The position numbers and the translations under genes were made by a program. The notes beneath the pieces were generated by a model. It made no database searches. It was not told where the DNA came from and saw nothing but the letters and a program-made list of their open reading frames with translations. A stretch of 64,000 nt of DNA from an uncultured Lachnospiraceae bacterium (GTDB lineage Bacteria > Bacillota > Clostridia > Lachnospirales > Lachnospiraceae). Location: assembly GCA_910588955.1 (NCBI GenBank), contig CAJURQ010000004.1:62001-126000 (forward strand). The letters run 5' to 3'. Shown here piece after piece: positions 24,239-33,294 of this stretch; position 1 is the first letter of the stretch, and every line of letters begins with the position of its first letter.

Positions 24239-24656
24239 AGTTTTGATTGATACGAACATATTGTTAGATTATCTTTTGACAAGAGAGCCCTTTTATGAAG
24301 TGGCAAAGGAAGTGGTGCGAACATGCACAGAAGGAGATACAAAAGGTTGTATTGCCACCCATTCTATTACTAATATGTTTTTCATTTTAAGAAAAGACTA
24401 TGATGCGGAAGAACGTCGGGAAATGCTGATTAATTTATGCACCATTTTTGATGTAGAGGGGATAGATAAAAACAAATTGCTGGTGGGACTTCAAAATGAC
24501 GATTTTACAGATTTTGAAGATTGCCTTCAGACGGAATGTGCAAAAGCATATGGAGCAGAATATATAGTGACGCGGAATGTAGCTGACTATAGTGCTTCGG
24601 AAATAACAGCGATTTTGCCAAAGGATTTTTTAGAGAGGAATCACAGGCAGGAATGA
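24228..24656 (+). CDS. PIN-domain toxin, VapC-like
   Basis: 142 residues with a PIN ribonuclease fold. First acidic residue Asp about 8 in VLIDTNILLDYLL; central IATHSITNMFFILRK; acidic FTDFEDCLQTECAKAYGAEYIVTRNVADY, ending in the TRN-D PIN signature. These Asp/Glu residues form the Mg-dependent RNase site, so the toxin looks intact. The last codon overlaps the ATG of the membrane MurF-like gene (ATGA), coupling translation of the toxin to a wall-synthesis gene. The upstream antitoxin overlaps its start. Confidence 0.82.
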   Translation: MVNRVLIDTNILLDYLLTREPFYEVAKEVVRTCTEGDTKGCIATHSITNMFFILRKDYDAEERREMLINLCTIFDVEGIDKNKLLVGLQNDDFTDFEDCLQTECAKAYGAEYIVTRNVADYSASEITAILPKDFLERNHRQE

Positions 24657-26284
24657 ATATAATACTTTTTTGCATATGGCTCGTCACCTATCTGGTGGGG
24701 GCGGTCTGGTATATTTTATATCTGATGCATATGTTTCAGCAGAATTCCTACAAGCCGAGGGAATATGGGGAGTGGATGCGGGTGCATACCAATGTGGGCA
24801 GACTGCTCGGCAAATGCCTGTATGCGCTGATTTCCATCCCGCTTGTGGCGATTGGGAACAGTGGATGTCTGATTGCGGCATGTTTTATGAACGGAATGAC
24901 TATTTTGGTCAATAAACCCCATCGGGCGAAGAAGCCGCTGGTTTATACGCCTCGCGTGAAGAGGATGCTTGCTACGACGGGAACGATATATTTCCTTGCG
25001 ATGGCGGTGACTGTGCTTCCCGGACTGTGGATGACGGCGAGTGGGGGGATGCTTCTGACCTCGCAGGGAATACTGCCGCTCCTGGAGCGCTCTTTGCTTA
25101 GAAATGCAGAGCTGATTTTACTGCTCCTGTTTGTCCTGCAGCCATTTCTGATTTTATTGGCAAATGCGCTTAACCATCCGCTCGAAAAGGGGATTGACCG
25201 GTATTATATCAATGATGCCGCACGTATTCTGCGGGAGATGCCCAAATTGAAAATTATTGGGGTCACGGGAAGTTACGGAAAGACCAGCGTGAAGTATTAT
25301 CTGAGCGCGCTGCTTTCCACACAGTATAATGTATTGCATACGCCGGGGAATTATAACACGACGCTCGGCGTGGTGCGGACGATCCGTGAAAACATGAAAC
25401 CCTTTCACGAGATTTTTATCTGTGAGATGGGCGCGAGGGAAGTGGGGGATATCAAGGAGATATGCGATCTGGTGCATCCGGATTACGGCATCATTACATC
25501 GATCGGACCACAGCACCTGCAAAGCTTTCACACCATAGAAAACATTGTTTCGACCAAATTTGAACTGGTGGATGCAGTGCCGCCGTCAGGCAAAGTATTT
25601 TTGAACTACGATAATACTTATATCAGAAACGCCGGGACGGGTAAGAATGTAGTCAGCTATGGAATCGCGGCGGAGGACGCGGATTTCCGTGCCTACGATA
25701 TCGCGGTTTCCCCGCGGGGTTCTTCTTTCAAAATGAAGGATGAAACCGGGAAGGAATACGAGTTCCACACGAAGCTGGTCGGCAGCCATAACGTGCAGAA
25801 TATAGCGGGCGCCATTGCCGCAGCGCACACACTGGGGATTCCGATGGAAAAGCTGCTTTATCCGGTGAAACAGTTGGAGAGCGTTCCCCACAGGCTGCAG
25901 CTTGTGAAGCAGGGAGACAGGATATTGCTGGACGACGCTTACAATTCCAACAAGAGCGGGTTTGAGGCGGCGCTCGATACGTTGGCAATGTTTAAAGAAC
26001 TTCGCATACTGCTCACGCCGGGTATGGTAGAGCTGGGTGAAAAGCAATATGATGAAAATAAAGAAGTGGGTATTTATGCCGCCGACAAGTGCGATTATGC
26101 CGTGCTCGTCGGAAAGGAGCAGACAAAGCCGATTCAGGATGGGCTTTTGGAAGCCGGATTTCCGGAGAACAGGATGATTCCGGTGGACGATCTGCAGGAG
26201 GCGTTCCGGATGGTAAATGCGATTCCCGGTGAGAAGCAGAAAGTTATCCTGATCGAGAACGATCTGCCCGATAACTATGCGTAA
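24653..26284 (+). CDS. Membrane-anchored MurF-like ligase
   Basis: 543 residues. Unlike plain MurF, it opens with about 185 residues of membrane region (segments near 2-25, 60-85, 100-125 and 145-170). A Mur ligase core follows: ATP loop GVTGSYGKTS (about 203-212), NTTLGVVRTIR, CEMGAREVGDI, TSIGPQHLQSF, GSHNVQNIAGAIAAA and DDAYNSNKSGFEAALDTL. These match MurF, which adds D-Ala-D-Ala (or a related dipeptide) to UDP-MurNAc-tripeptide. Ddl lies 60 bases downstream, supporting this. The start overlaps the toxin stop by four bases. A second, alternative MurF role is inferred from the membrane anchor. Confidence 0.82.
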   Translation: MNIILFCIWLVTYLVGAVWYILYLMHMFQQNSYKPREYGEWMRVHTNVGRLLGKCLYALISIPLVAIGNSGCLIAACFMNGMTILVNKPHRAKKPLVYTPRVKRMLATTGTIYFLAMAVTVLPGLWMTASGGMLLTSQGILPLLERSLLRNAELILLLLFVLQPFLILLANALNHPLEKGIDRYYINDAARILREMPKLKIIGVTGSYGKTSVKYYLSALLSTQYNVLHTPGNYNTTLGVVRTIRENMKPFHEIFICEMGAREVGDIKEICDLVHPDYGIITSIGPQHLQSFHTIENIVSTKFELVDAVPPSGKVFLNYDNTYIRNAGTGKNVVSYGIAAEDADFRAYDIAVSPRGSSFKMKDETGKEYEFHTKLVGSHNVQNIAGAIAAAHTLGIPMEKLLYPVKQLESVPHRLQLVKQGDRILLDDAYNSNKSGFEAALDTLAMFKELRILLTPGMVELGEKQYDENKEVGIYAADKCDYAVLVGKEQTKPIQDGLLEAGFPENRMIPVDDLQEAFRMVNAIPGEKQKVILIENDLPDNYA

Positions 26285-26344
26285 GCACAGAACCGTGCAG
26301 ATATATGAAAAAGCAGGGAACATAGAAGGAGGCAATAAACAATT

Positions 26345-27526
26345 ATGAAAATTAGAGTAGGAGTCTTTTTCGGCGGTAAGAGCGTGGAACATGAGGTTTC
26401 CGTGATCTCCGGTTTACAGGCGTACAACGCTTTCAATAAAGAGAAATACGATCTGGTTCCCATCTACATCACGAAAGAAAACGAGCTTTATACGGGCGAG
26501 CTGATTGCCGATATTGCCAACTACAGGAATATTCCGGATCTGTTGAAAAAGAGCACCCGCGTCTTCCTGATGGGTGAGAAAAACGGCGTAAAGCTGATCC
26601 AGTACCCGGAGAAAAAGTTCGGCAGCTCTGAGGTGGCGCAGATTGACGTGGCGTTTCCGGTGGTGCACGGCGCGAACGTGGAGGACGGTTCTTTGCAGGG
26701 ATTTTTGAGGCACTATAATATCCCTTTTGCAGGCTGTGATGTGATGGCGTCGGCTGTCACTATGGATAAATATGTGATGAAGACGGTACTTAAGGATAAC
26801 GACATTCCCGTTTTGGACTGTGTGACGCTGTATGGGAAGGAATACGAGAGTGGGGAGCAGGAGGCTTACGACAGGGTGGAGAAAAAGATTCCCTATCCTG
26901 TTATCGTGAAACCTGTCAATCTGGGTTCCAGCGTGGGAATTAAAGTGGCGAAAGACAGGGAAGAGCTGCGGGAAGCGTTGGAGTACGCATTCACCTTCGG
27001 ACCGAAAGTGCTTGTCGAGCGGGCGATTATGAATCTGCGGGAAATCAACTGCGCGGTTCTGGGAGACTATGAGGAGGCACATGCCTCTGAGTGTGAAGAG
27101 CCGATCTCCAGCGATGAGATTTTAAGCTATGAGGATAAATATGTGGCGGGAGGCAAAGGCGGTTCAGAGGGCATGAGAACCGCGAGAAGGGAACTGCCGG
27201 CGAAACTGACGCCTGAGAAGCGGGAGGAGATTCGTGAGCTGGCGGTGAAAACATTCCAGACACTCGGATGTAACGGTGTGTCCCGCATTGACTTTATGAT
27301 CGATAGGGACGCGGACAAGGTGTATGTAAATGAAATCAATCCTATTCCGGGCTCCTTGGCATTCTATCTGTGGGAGGCGCTCGGCAAGCCTTATGCGGAG
27401 CTGCTGGACGATATGGTCAAGCTGGCGCTCAAGAGGGAGCGGGAGGAGCAGAGTATGATGACTTCCTTTGACAGCAACATTTTACAGAATGCGAATTTGT
27501 CCGGGGCGAAGGGTGTGAAAAAATAA
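26345..27526 (+). CDS. ddl: D-alanine--D-alanine ligase family enzyme
   Basis: 393-residue ATP-grasp ligase making the dipeptide used by MurF. Motifs: GVFFGGKSVEHEVSVISG at the N-terminus, HGANVEDGSLQGFL, PVIVKPVNLGSSVGI in the central ATP-grasp lobe, and GCNGVSRIDFMID. The metal/omega-loop segment reads NEINPIPGSLAFYLWE, where typical Ddl has NEVNTxPGFTxxS; the change replaces residues near the second D-amino-acid site. Longer than E. coli Ddl (about 306) by insertions, including a lysine- and glycine-rich loop and a C-terminal tail of 30 residues. Second-substrate preference should therefore not be assumed. GGAGG precedes the ATG at 26345. Confidence 0.85.
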   Translation: MKIRVGVFFGGKSVEHEVSVISGLQAYNAFNKEKYDLVPIYITKENELYTGELIADIANYRNIPDLLKKSTRVFLMGEKNGVKLIQYPEKKFGSSEVAQIDVAFPVVHGANVEDGSLQGFLRHYNIPFAGCDVMASAVTMDKYVMKTVLKDNDIPVLDCVTLYGKEYESGEQEAYDRVEKKIPYPVIVKPVNLGSSVGIKVAKDREELREALEYAFTFGPKVLVERAIMNLREINCAVLGDYEEAHASECEEPISSDEILSYEDKYVAGGKGGSEGMRTARRELPAKLTPEKREEIRELAVKTFQTLGCNGVSRIDFMIDRDADKVYVNEINPIPGSLAFYLWEALGKPYAELLDDMVKLALKREREEQSMMTSFDSNILQNANLSGAKGVKK

Positions 27527-27530
27527 CGCC

Positions 27531-28466
27531 TCACCCCACCGCATACACCGACAATCCCACGAAAACCAGAATTGTAATCAGCGTCCCCATGGAGAGCGTG
27601 TTGGAAATATAGACGCCCTCCGACTCCACATCCGCATACAGCGGGATGACAAACGGCGCGGGCAGGGCGAACAGCAGAACCAGCGCCATAAAGAGCTGTT
27701 TGTCGAAAGGCATGACCTGAAAGACGATAAGCGCGGCGGCGCATAAAAGCGCTCCCATCACCACGGTACGGAAAATCAGTGTCTTTACAACCGGGACGAT
27801 CAGGTCTTTTCGCAGGGACAATTCATAGCCCACAATAATCAGGATCATAGCGGATGTGGGCAGGGTGATCATCTCAATAACGGCGGAGAATATCGGGCTG
27901 ACGGGCGAGGCGGTGATCAGATTGCCGAGTCCCGTAACGCCTACGATAAGTCCGAGAGTAACGCCCCGGAAAGCGGGGTTCTTACACATTTCTTTTAACA
28001 TTTCCTTGAGAGAAGGCTTCTGTCCCGTGGCATTTTTTAAAAGCGTCAGGTATATCGTGAATACGAACAGCACCTGTCCTAAATCCACGGTCGCCATGTA
28101 GGAAAGCTGGTCAGGACCGGCGAGCAGCCCGTACAGGGCGTATCCCAGCATGCCGACCTCAAAGCCGGACAGCAGATAGGGCATAAGTTTGGAATTGGAT
28201 ACAAAGCGATTTAACAGGAAACCGCATCCCAGAGCCAGTAAGCAGCTTATAAAAACAACGCTGAACATAAACAGGCTGTCAAGGGAGTAGGATGTAGCGT
28301 AAAAAGCCTGAAACAGCACAACCGGCAAGGTGATGTTTGAGATAACACTCTTGACACCGTTTAACCCTTCTTTGGTAAGGATGCCGGATACCCGGCAGAA
28401 ATAGCCGATAGAGAGCATAACTACGACGGGTAGTACCATTTCAAGAACCGATAATGTCTGTGCCAT
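27531..28466 (-). CDS. AEC-family (auxin efflux carrier-type) transporter
   Basis: 311 residues, almost entirely hydrophobic with about ten transmembrane segments in two halves (VLEMVLPVVVMLSIGYFCR at the start; SAMILIIVGYELSLRK mid-protein; FALPAPFVIPLYAD near the end). Matches the AEC/MleP family, which exports or exchanges small organic acids such as malate. The start is set at ATG 28466 behind TGGAGG; an upstream in-frame ATG at 28493 lies before that site. Convergent with ddl, four bases apart, and not linked to it. Substrate not determinable. Confidence 0.85.
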   Translation of the reverse strand: MAQTLSVLEMVLPVVVMLSIGYFCRVSGILTKEGLNGVKSVISNITLPVVLFQAFYATSYSLDSLFMFSVVFISCLLALGCGFLLNRFVSNSKLMPYLLSGFEVGMLGYALYGLLAGPDQLSYMATVDLGQVLFVFTIYLTLLKNATGQKPSLKEMLKEMCKNPAFRGVTLGLIVGVTGLGNLITASPVSPIFSAVIEMITLPTSAMILIIVGYELSLRKDLIVPVVKTLIFRTVVMGALLCAAALIVFQVMPFDKQLFMALVLLFALPAPFVIPLYADVESEGVYISNTLSMGTLITILVFVGLSVYAVG

Positions 28467-28514
28467 ATGTAAATTTACCTCCATTTTTTTCAATTATCCG
28501 AAGACATTCGTTTT

Positions 28515-29246
28515 TTATTTCAGAAAATCACGCAGATACACTTCCATGGAACGGTTCATTTCTCTGGAAAAATCCGATTCGTATTTTCTTTTCCAGAAAG
28601 CCTCCATCCATTCGTCGTAATTTTTCCCGTCTGTTCGTTCTGCAAACATTTTCCGTATCTGCGCGCTGTTCTTATCCTGATAACTGTTCTCGCAGACGAT
28701 ATCGGATACCCGGAACCGCGCTGGCTTTTTCCGAAGCTTCTGCTGCTCGGTCGGGTGTCCGAAAACAAGCAGACATGCGGGGTATACATATTGCGGAAGC
28801 TGTAAAACCGCTTTCATCTCTTCCGCGTTTTCCATGACGTCGCCGATATAGCAGGAGCCGATTCCCAGACTTTCCGCAGTGATCACCGCGTTTTGCGCTG
28901 CAATCAGCGCGTCCTCCACAGCCAGCAGTAAATCACCGACGCCGGGGTCGCGCGGTTTCAGCCCTGCTTCCTCATAAAAGGAGAGCCATTTTCGACAGTC
29001 AGCACAAAAGACAAGCATCATTTTTGCTTTTGCCATAAAGAGCTGGTTGTCACATAGTACGGCAAGCTTTTCCATTTTATCTGCATCCGTAATGTCGATA
29101 ATGGTATACAGTAACTGACAACCCGCCGAAGGCGCCTGTAATGCCGCCTGCAGGATACTGTTTTTATCTTCACAAGATATTTTCTCATCGGTAAATACAC
29201 GGATAGATTTTCTTTCATATAGAGATTTTATTATTTCATTCGTCAT
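28515..29246 (-). CDS. Nitroreductase-family flavoprotein
   Basis: 243 residues, NfsA/FRP-like FMN oxidoreductase. N-terminal KSLYERKSIRVFTDEKIS (the RRSxRxF-type FMN site), then LQAALQAPSAGCQLLYTI, the central DALIAAQNAVITAESLGIGSCYIGDV and a C-terminal extension (QIRKMFAERTDGKNYDEWMEAFWKRKY) which closes over the neighbouring subunit in this family. Reduces nitro compounds, quinones or flavins with NAD(P)H; the natural substrate is unknown. AAGGAGAT lies upstream of the ATG at 29246. It may be co-transcribed with the AEC gene 48 bases downstream. Confidence 0.87.
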   Translation of the reverse strand: MTNEIIKSLYERKSIRVFTDEKISCEDKNSILQAALQAPSAGCQLLYTIIDITDADKMEKLAVLCDNQLFMAKAKMMLVFCADCRKWLSFYEEAGLKPRDPGVGDLLLAVEDALIAAQNAVITAESLGIGSCYIGDVMENAEEMKAVLQLPQYVYPACLLVFGHPTEQQKLRKKPARFRVSDIVCENSYQDKNSAQIRKMFAERTDGKNYDEWMEAFWKRKYESDFSREMNRSMEVYLRDFLK

Positions 29247-29442
29247 TGTGACCGGATCTCCTTTTCATACCAATACAATCAGTATAATATAACTGACACC
29301 AAAAGAATACTAATTTTTTCTATGGAATATTATGGTGGATTGGAGTGCAGTGCGGTTGAATGTATATAATTTCCTACTCTACAAATAATAGTAAAACACA
29401 AAAATAAAATAGCTACGATTTTACAGACGGAGGTTATAAGAT

Positions 29443-29985
29443 ATGAAAGCAACAGGAATTGTCAGAAGAATAGATGATCTGGGACGTATTGTGATCCCCA
29501 AGGAGATTCGCAGGACCTTGCGGATCAGGGAGGCGGACCCGTTAGAGATTTATACGGACAGGGAAGGAGAGATCATTTTAAAAAAATATTCGCCCATCGG
29601 CGAGATGGGAACTTTTGCCAAGCAATACGCGGAGAGTATGGCGCAGGTTTCCGGGCATATCGCGCTCATCACGGACAGAGATCAGTTCATTGCGGTGTCG
29701 GGCGGCATGAAAAATCTGCTTGGCAAGTCTATCAGCAGGGAGCTGGAAGAAAAAATCGATCACAGGGAGAGCGTGGTAGCGACCAAGGGAGATAGAAACT
29801 TTATTCAGGTCAGCCTGGAGGGGGATGATTTCAGCCACGAAGCGATCAGCCCCATTATCTGCGAGGGGGATGTCATCGGTTCCGTGATTCTTGTGGAGAT
29901 GGACCACAAGTCCAAAATGGGCGAGGTGGAGCAGAAGCTGATCCAGTCGGCGGCAGGATTTCTCGGCAGACAGATGGAGCAGTAA
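29443..29985 (+). CDS. spoVT: Stage V sporulation transcriptional regulator SpoVT
   Basis: AbrB-family regulator acting in the forespore. 180 residues: an N-terminal swapped-hairpin DNA-binding domain, MKATGIVRRIDDLGRIVIPKEIRRTLRIREADPLEIYTD (about 1-50), and a C-terminal GAF-like domain (about 60-178; SGHIALITDRDQFIAVSGG, GDVIGSVILVE). Start behind GGAGG. Followed by a good terminator. Forespore sigma promoter elements were looked for upstream and not convincingly found. Together with spoVG it shows the organism has sporulation genes. Confidence 0.95.
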   Translation: MKATGIVRRIDDLGRIVIPKEIRRTLRIREADPLEIYTDREGEIILKKYSPIGEMGTFAKQYAESMAQVSGHIALITDRDQFIAVSGGMKNLLGKSISRELEEKIDHRESVVATKGDRNFIQVSLEGDDFSHEAISPIICEGDVIGSVILVEMDHKSKMGEVEQKLIQSAAGFLGRQMEQ

Positions 29986-29998
29986 AAGGAAATACAAA

Positions 29999-30034
29999 AA
30001 ACTGCCCTGCGCAAGATGCGGGGCGGTTTTTTTG
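29999..30034 (+). terminator. spoVT terminator
   Basis: AACTGCCCTGC pairs with GCGGGGCGGTT around a short loop, followed by seven T. Confidence 0.8.
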
Positions 30035-30212
30035 CGCGCAAAAGCGGAGCCGGAATGCTGACGATTTGCCCCAAATCACCCGCAAAAGTAAACGTCAGGT
30101 AAATTATGTACAAATAACGGCATTTACAGGAAAAATGTCATCACAGGACAAAGGGAAGTGTGCTATAGTAGATTATGCATCATTACATATCAGGTTTAGA
30201 GGAGGATTACCA

Positions 30213-31830
30213 ATGAAAAGCCTAAAGTTAAAGTTGATTGTAGTGACTTGTATTATCTGTATCATCTGTCTGTTTTTGACAAGCGGCATAAGTTATACGG
30301 TCGCGTCAAGACGGCTTTACGACAAGGAGGGCAGCAACGCGGAGCTTCTGGCAAAACAAAATTCAGAGAAGATTGCGGAATGGATTCACGGCTATGTGAT
30401 TTACCTCGACACGGTGGCGGATGAAATGGAGGCTTCGGGAATAACGGATTTCGAGGAACAGTGTGCGTTTCTTTCTAGTATGCTGGAAAAGAGCAATGCG
30501 CGGGACGATACCTTGTACGATATTTATTACACAAACGAGCAGAACCAGATGGCGGCGGGGAGCGGCTATATGCCGGACGGAACGGTAGATTTTACGAAAC
30601 GTTCGTGGTATCTGGGCGCGAAGGACACGGAGCAGACTTATTTTGAATCCGCATACAAGGACGCGGATACGGAGCGCTATGTCATCACCCTCTCCAAGCG
30701 GATTCAGTTTGACGGGCAGTTTGCTGGTGTGCTGGCGGAGGATATTTTTATAGATGAAGTGTTCGGAATCGTCAACCAGTGTGAGGTGGCGGGAAACAGT
30801 TACGCGATGCTGATTGACCAGAGTCAGGGCTTGATGGTGCATCCGAACGAGGATTACGGCTTTGTGGACGACGCGCCCGTCACACTCACGGCGCTGTCGG
30901 GCAATCCTTACGGGAACTGGCGGAGCGTCTGAAATCGGGAGAAACGGTTGCAGGAATTGAAGTTACGGATTATGATGGTATACAGAGGATGATCTACGGC
31001 GGCAAAGTGGATGCGTGCGGCTGAATTGTGGCGATCGCTCTGGAAAAGAACGTGCTGTATCAGGACACCTACTCTATGCTCAGGGGGTTCGGTGTGGCGG
31101 CGGCAGCGTCTCTGGTGATCGGTGTTATCATTATCGCGCTTATCACAAGGAAGGTGGTGGGACCGATCACGGTACTGGAAAAGTGTGTGACGTCCAAAAA
31201 CTTTGCGGAAAATGTGGCTGTGACTACGAAGGACGAGATAGGAAGGCTTGCCGGCGGCTTTAATGAACTGATGCAGAGCCTGCGCGGTGTGCTGGAGACT
31301 TCCGAGGAGGCGTCGCAGCGCATAGAAGATTCTTCCGAGCGCATTAAGGAAGTGATGGAGAGCATTGTGAACGGTTCCGGGCAGGTAGAGCAGAGTATGG
31401 GAAATATACATAATACTTTGACGGAGCAGTATCGGAGTGTAAACGGCAGCAGGGAAGAGTTGACGCATCTGGACGGAAGGATTCAGAACTATAAGACGAA
31501 ATTTGCCGAGATGGCGCAGACTGTGGAGACGGTCAACCAGAAACTTGCTGAGAACATCGGGCATGTGCATGCGCTGGAGCAGACGACGGCATCAACGGCA
31601 GTCTTGCGGACGAGATGCAGGAGTTTATCCGCGCGACGCAGGTTCTGACGGCGTCCTACGAGGTCATTGAGAAAAATACGGATCTGTGCATGCAGGATTC
31701 CAAGGAGGCGCTGGCGATCTCAGACAAGCAGAGCGAAGTGAGCCGCGCCCTTGAGCAATGGGCAGGCAATGTCCACACGCAGGCGGTAGAGTTAAAGGAG
31801 AAGACGAAAAATTTCAAGTATGCAAATTAA
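30213..31830 (+). pseudogene. Methyl-accepting chemotaxis-type receptor, disrupted
   Basis: The original product was a membrane sensor: N-terminal transmembrane helix (LIVVTCIICIICLFLTSGISYTV), dCache-like outside domain (DDTLYDIYYTNEQNQMAAGSGYMPDGTVDFTKRSWY), second helix (ASLVIGVIIIALIT), HAMP (KDEIGRLAGGFNELM) and a coiled-coil cytoplasmic part. Three lesions split it. A one-base loss near 30912 shifts NPYGELAERLKSG out of frame. A TGA at 31022-31024 stands where Trp is likely. Another shift near 31585 precedes INGSLADEMQEF. The last piece ends at 31830. The usual MCP signalling hairpin is not clearly present. Three independent lesions make a sequencing artefact unlikely. Confidence 0.75.
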
Positions 31831-31842
31831 AGGAGGATTCCC

Positions 31843-33294
31843 ATGGACAGACAAAACCTGACGCTGCTCACCGATCTGTATGAGCTGACGATGATGCAGG
31901 GGTATTTTAAGAACAAGGATCGGAACGAGACGGTTATCTTTGACGCCTTTTACAGAAACAATCCCTGCGACGGCGGTTTCGCCGTTATGGCGGGAGTGGA
32001 GCAGCTGATTCAGTACATCAGGGAACTTCGTTTTGAAAAAGAGGATATCGACTATCTGGCGGGGCTGGGGATTTTCGAGCAGGATTTCCTCGACTATCTG
32101 GCGGATTTCCGCTTTACGGGAGACGTGTACGCAATTCCCGAGGGGACGGTGGTATTCCCCAGGGAACCGCTCGTAAAGGTGATTGCGCCGATCATGCAGG
32201 CGCAGCTTGTGGAGACGGCGATTTTAAATATCATCAACCACCAGAGTCTCATCGCCACCAAGGCGGCGAGGGTCTGCTACGCAGCACAGGGCGACGGGGT
32301 GATGGAGTTCGGACTCCGGCGCGCGCAGGGTCCCGACGCGGGAACATACGGGGCGCGTGCGGCAGTGATCGGCGGCTGTGTGGGCACTTCCAACGTGCTC
32401 TGCGGACAGCTTTTTGACGTGCCGGTCAAGGGCACCCACGCCCACAGCTGGATTATGAGTTTTCCGGACGAATACACGGCGTTCCGGACGTATGCGGATA
32501 TGTACCCGTCCGCATGCACCCTTTTGGTGGACACCTACGACACCTTGAAATCGGGTGTGCCGAACGCGATCCGTGTCTTCAAGGAGATGCGGGAGGCGGG
32601 CGTTCCCCTGACCTTTTACGGCATACGTCTGGACAGCGGCGATTTGGCATATCTCTCCAAGGAGGCGAGAAGGATGCTGGACGAAGCGGGATTTCCCGAT
32701 GCGGTGATCTCCGCCTCTAACGATCTGGATGAATTTCTGATCCAGAGCCTGAAGGATCAGGGCGCGAAAATTACCTCGTGGGGCGTGGGAACACATCTGA
32801 TCACGTCGAAGGACTGCCCTTCTTTTGGGGGCGTATATAAACTGGCGGCGATTATGGATGACGACGGGGAGTTTATTCCGAAGATCAAGCTTTCAGAAAA
32901 TACGGAAAAGGTGACGAACCCCGGCAATAAGACGATCTACCGCGTATACGACAGGGAGAGCGGAAAGATAAAAGCCGATCTGATCTGTCTGGTGGACGAG
33001 ACGTACGACGAAAACAAACCGCTTTTGCTCTTTGATCCGGTGGAGCCGTGGAAAAAGACAAACCTCCCGGCGGGGAGTTACCGTCTGCGGGAACTGATGA
33101 CGCCGATTTTCAAAGACGGCGCGTGCTGCTATACATCCCCGAAGGTCATGGATATCCGTGCCTACTGTCAGGTAGAACAAAATACCCTGTGGGACGAGAC
33201 AAGGCGTCTGGTGAATCCGCACAGGGTACATGTCGATCTTTCAAGCAGGCTTTATGATGTGAAGATTGCCCTTCTTGACCAAATGGGTCAGTGA
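31843..33294 (+). CDS. pncB: Nicotinate phosphoribosyltransferase
   Basis: Joins nicotinate and PRPP to nicotinate mononucleotide in NAD salvage. 483 residues, normal for the Gram-positive branch. Motifs: LLTDLYELTMMQGYF at the start, the catalytic/phosphate region EFGLRRAQGPDAG, GTHAHSWIMSF, DTYDT, and the PRPP-side YGIRLDSGDLAYLSK and SASNDLDE. AAAGGAGG lies before the ATG at 31843. The 3' end overlaps the convergent GH4 gene by seven bases. It uses PRPP, made by Prs at the start of the window, but is not linked to that operon. Confidence 0.95.
   Translation: MDRQNLTLLTDLYELTMMQGYFKNKDRNETVIFDAFYRNNPCDGGFAVMAGVEQLIQYIRELRFEKEDIDYLAGLGIFEQDFLDYLADFRFTGDVYAIPEGTVVFPREPLVKVIAPIMQAQLVETAILNIINHQSLIATKAARVCYAAQGDGVMEFGLRRAQGPDAGTYGARAAVIGGCVGTSNVLCGQLFDVPVKGTHAHSWIMSFPDEYTAFRTYADMYPSACTLLVDTYDTLKSGVPNAIRVFKEMREAGVPLTFYGIRLDSGDLAYLSKEARRMLDEAGFPDAVISASNDLDEFLIQSLKDQGAKITSWGVGTHLITSKDCPSFGGVYKLAAIMDDDGEFIPKIKLSENTEKVTNPGNKTIYRVYDRESGKIKADLICLVDETYDENKPLLLFDPVEPWKKTNLPAGSYRLRELMTPIFKDGACCYTSPKVMDIRAYCQVEQNTLWDETRRLVNPHRVHVDLSSRLYDVKIALLDQMGQ

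Noticed and set aside
31022..31024. TGA as selenocysteine or recoded tryptophan in the chemoreceptor
   Set aside because: No nearby SECIS-like hairpin was evident and two frameshifts in the same gene make decay the simpler reading.
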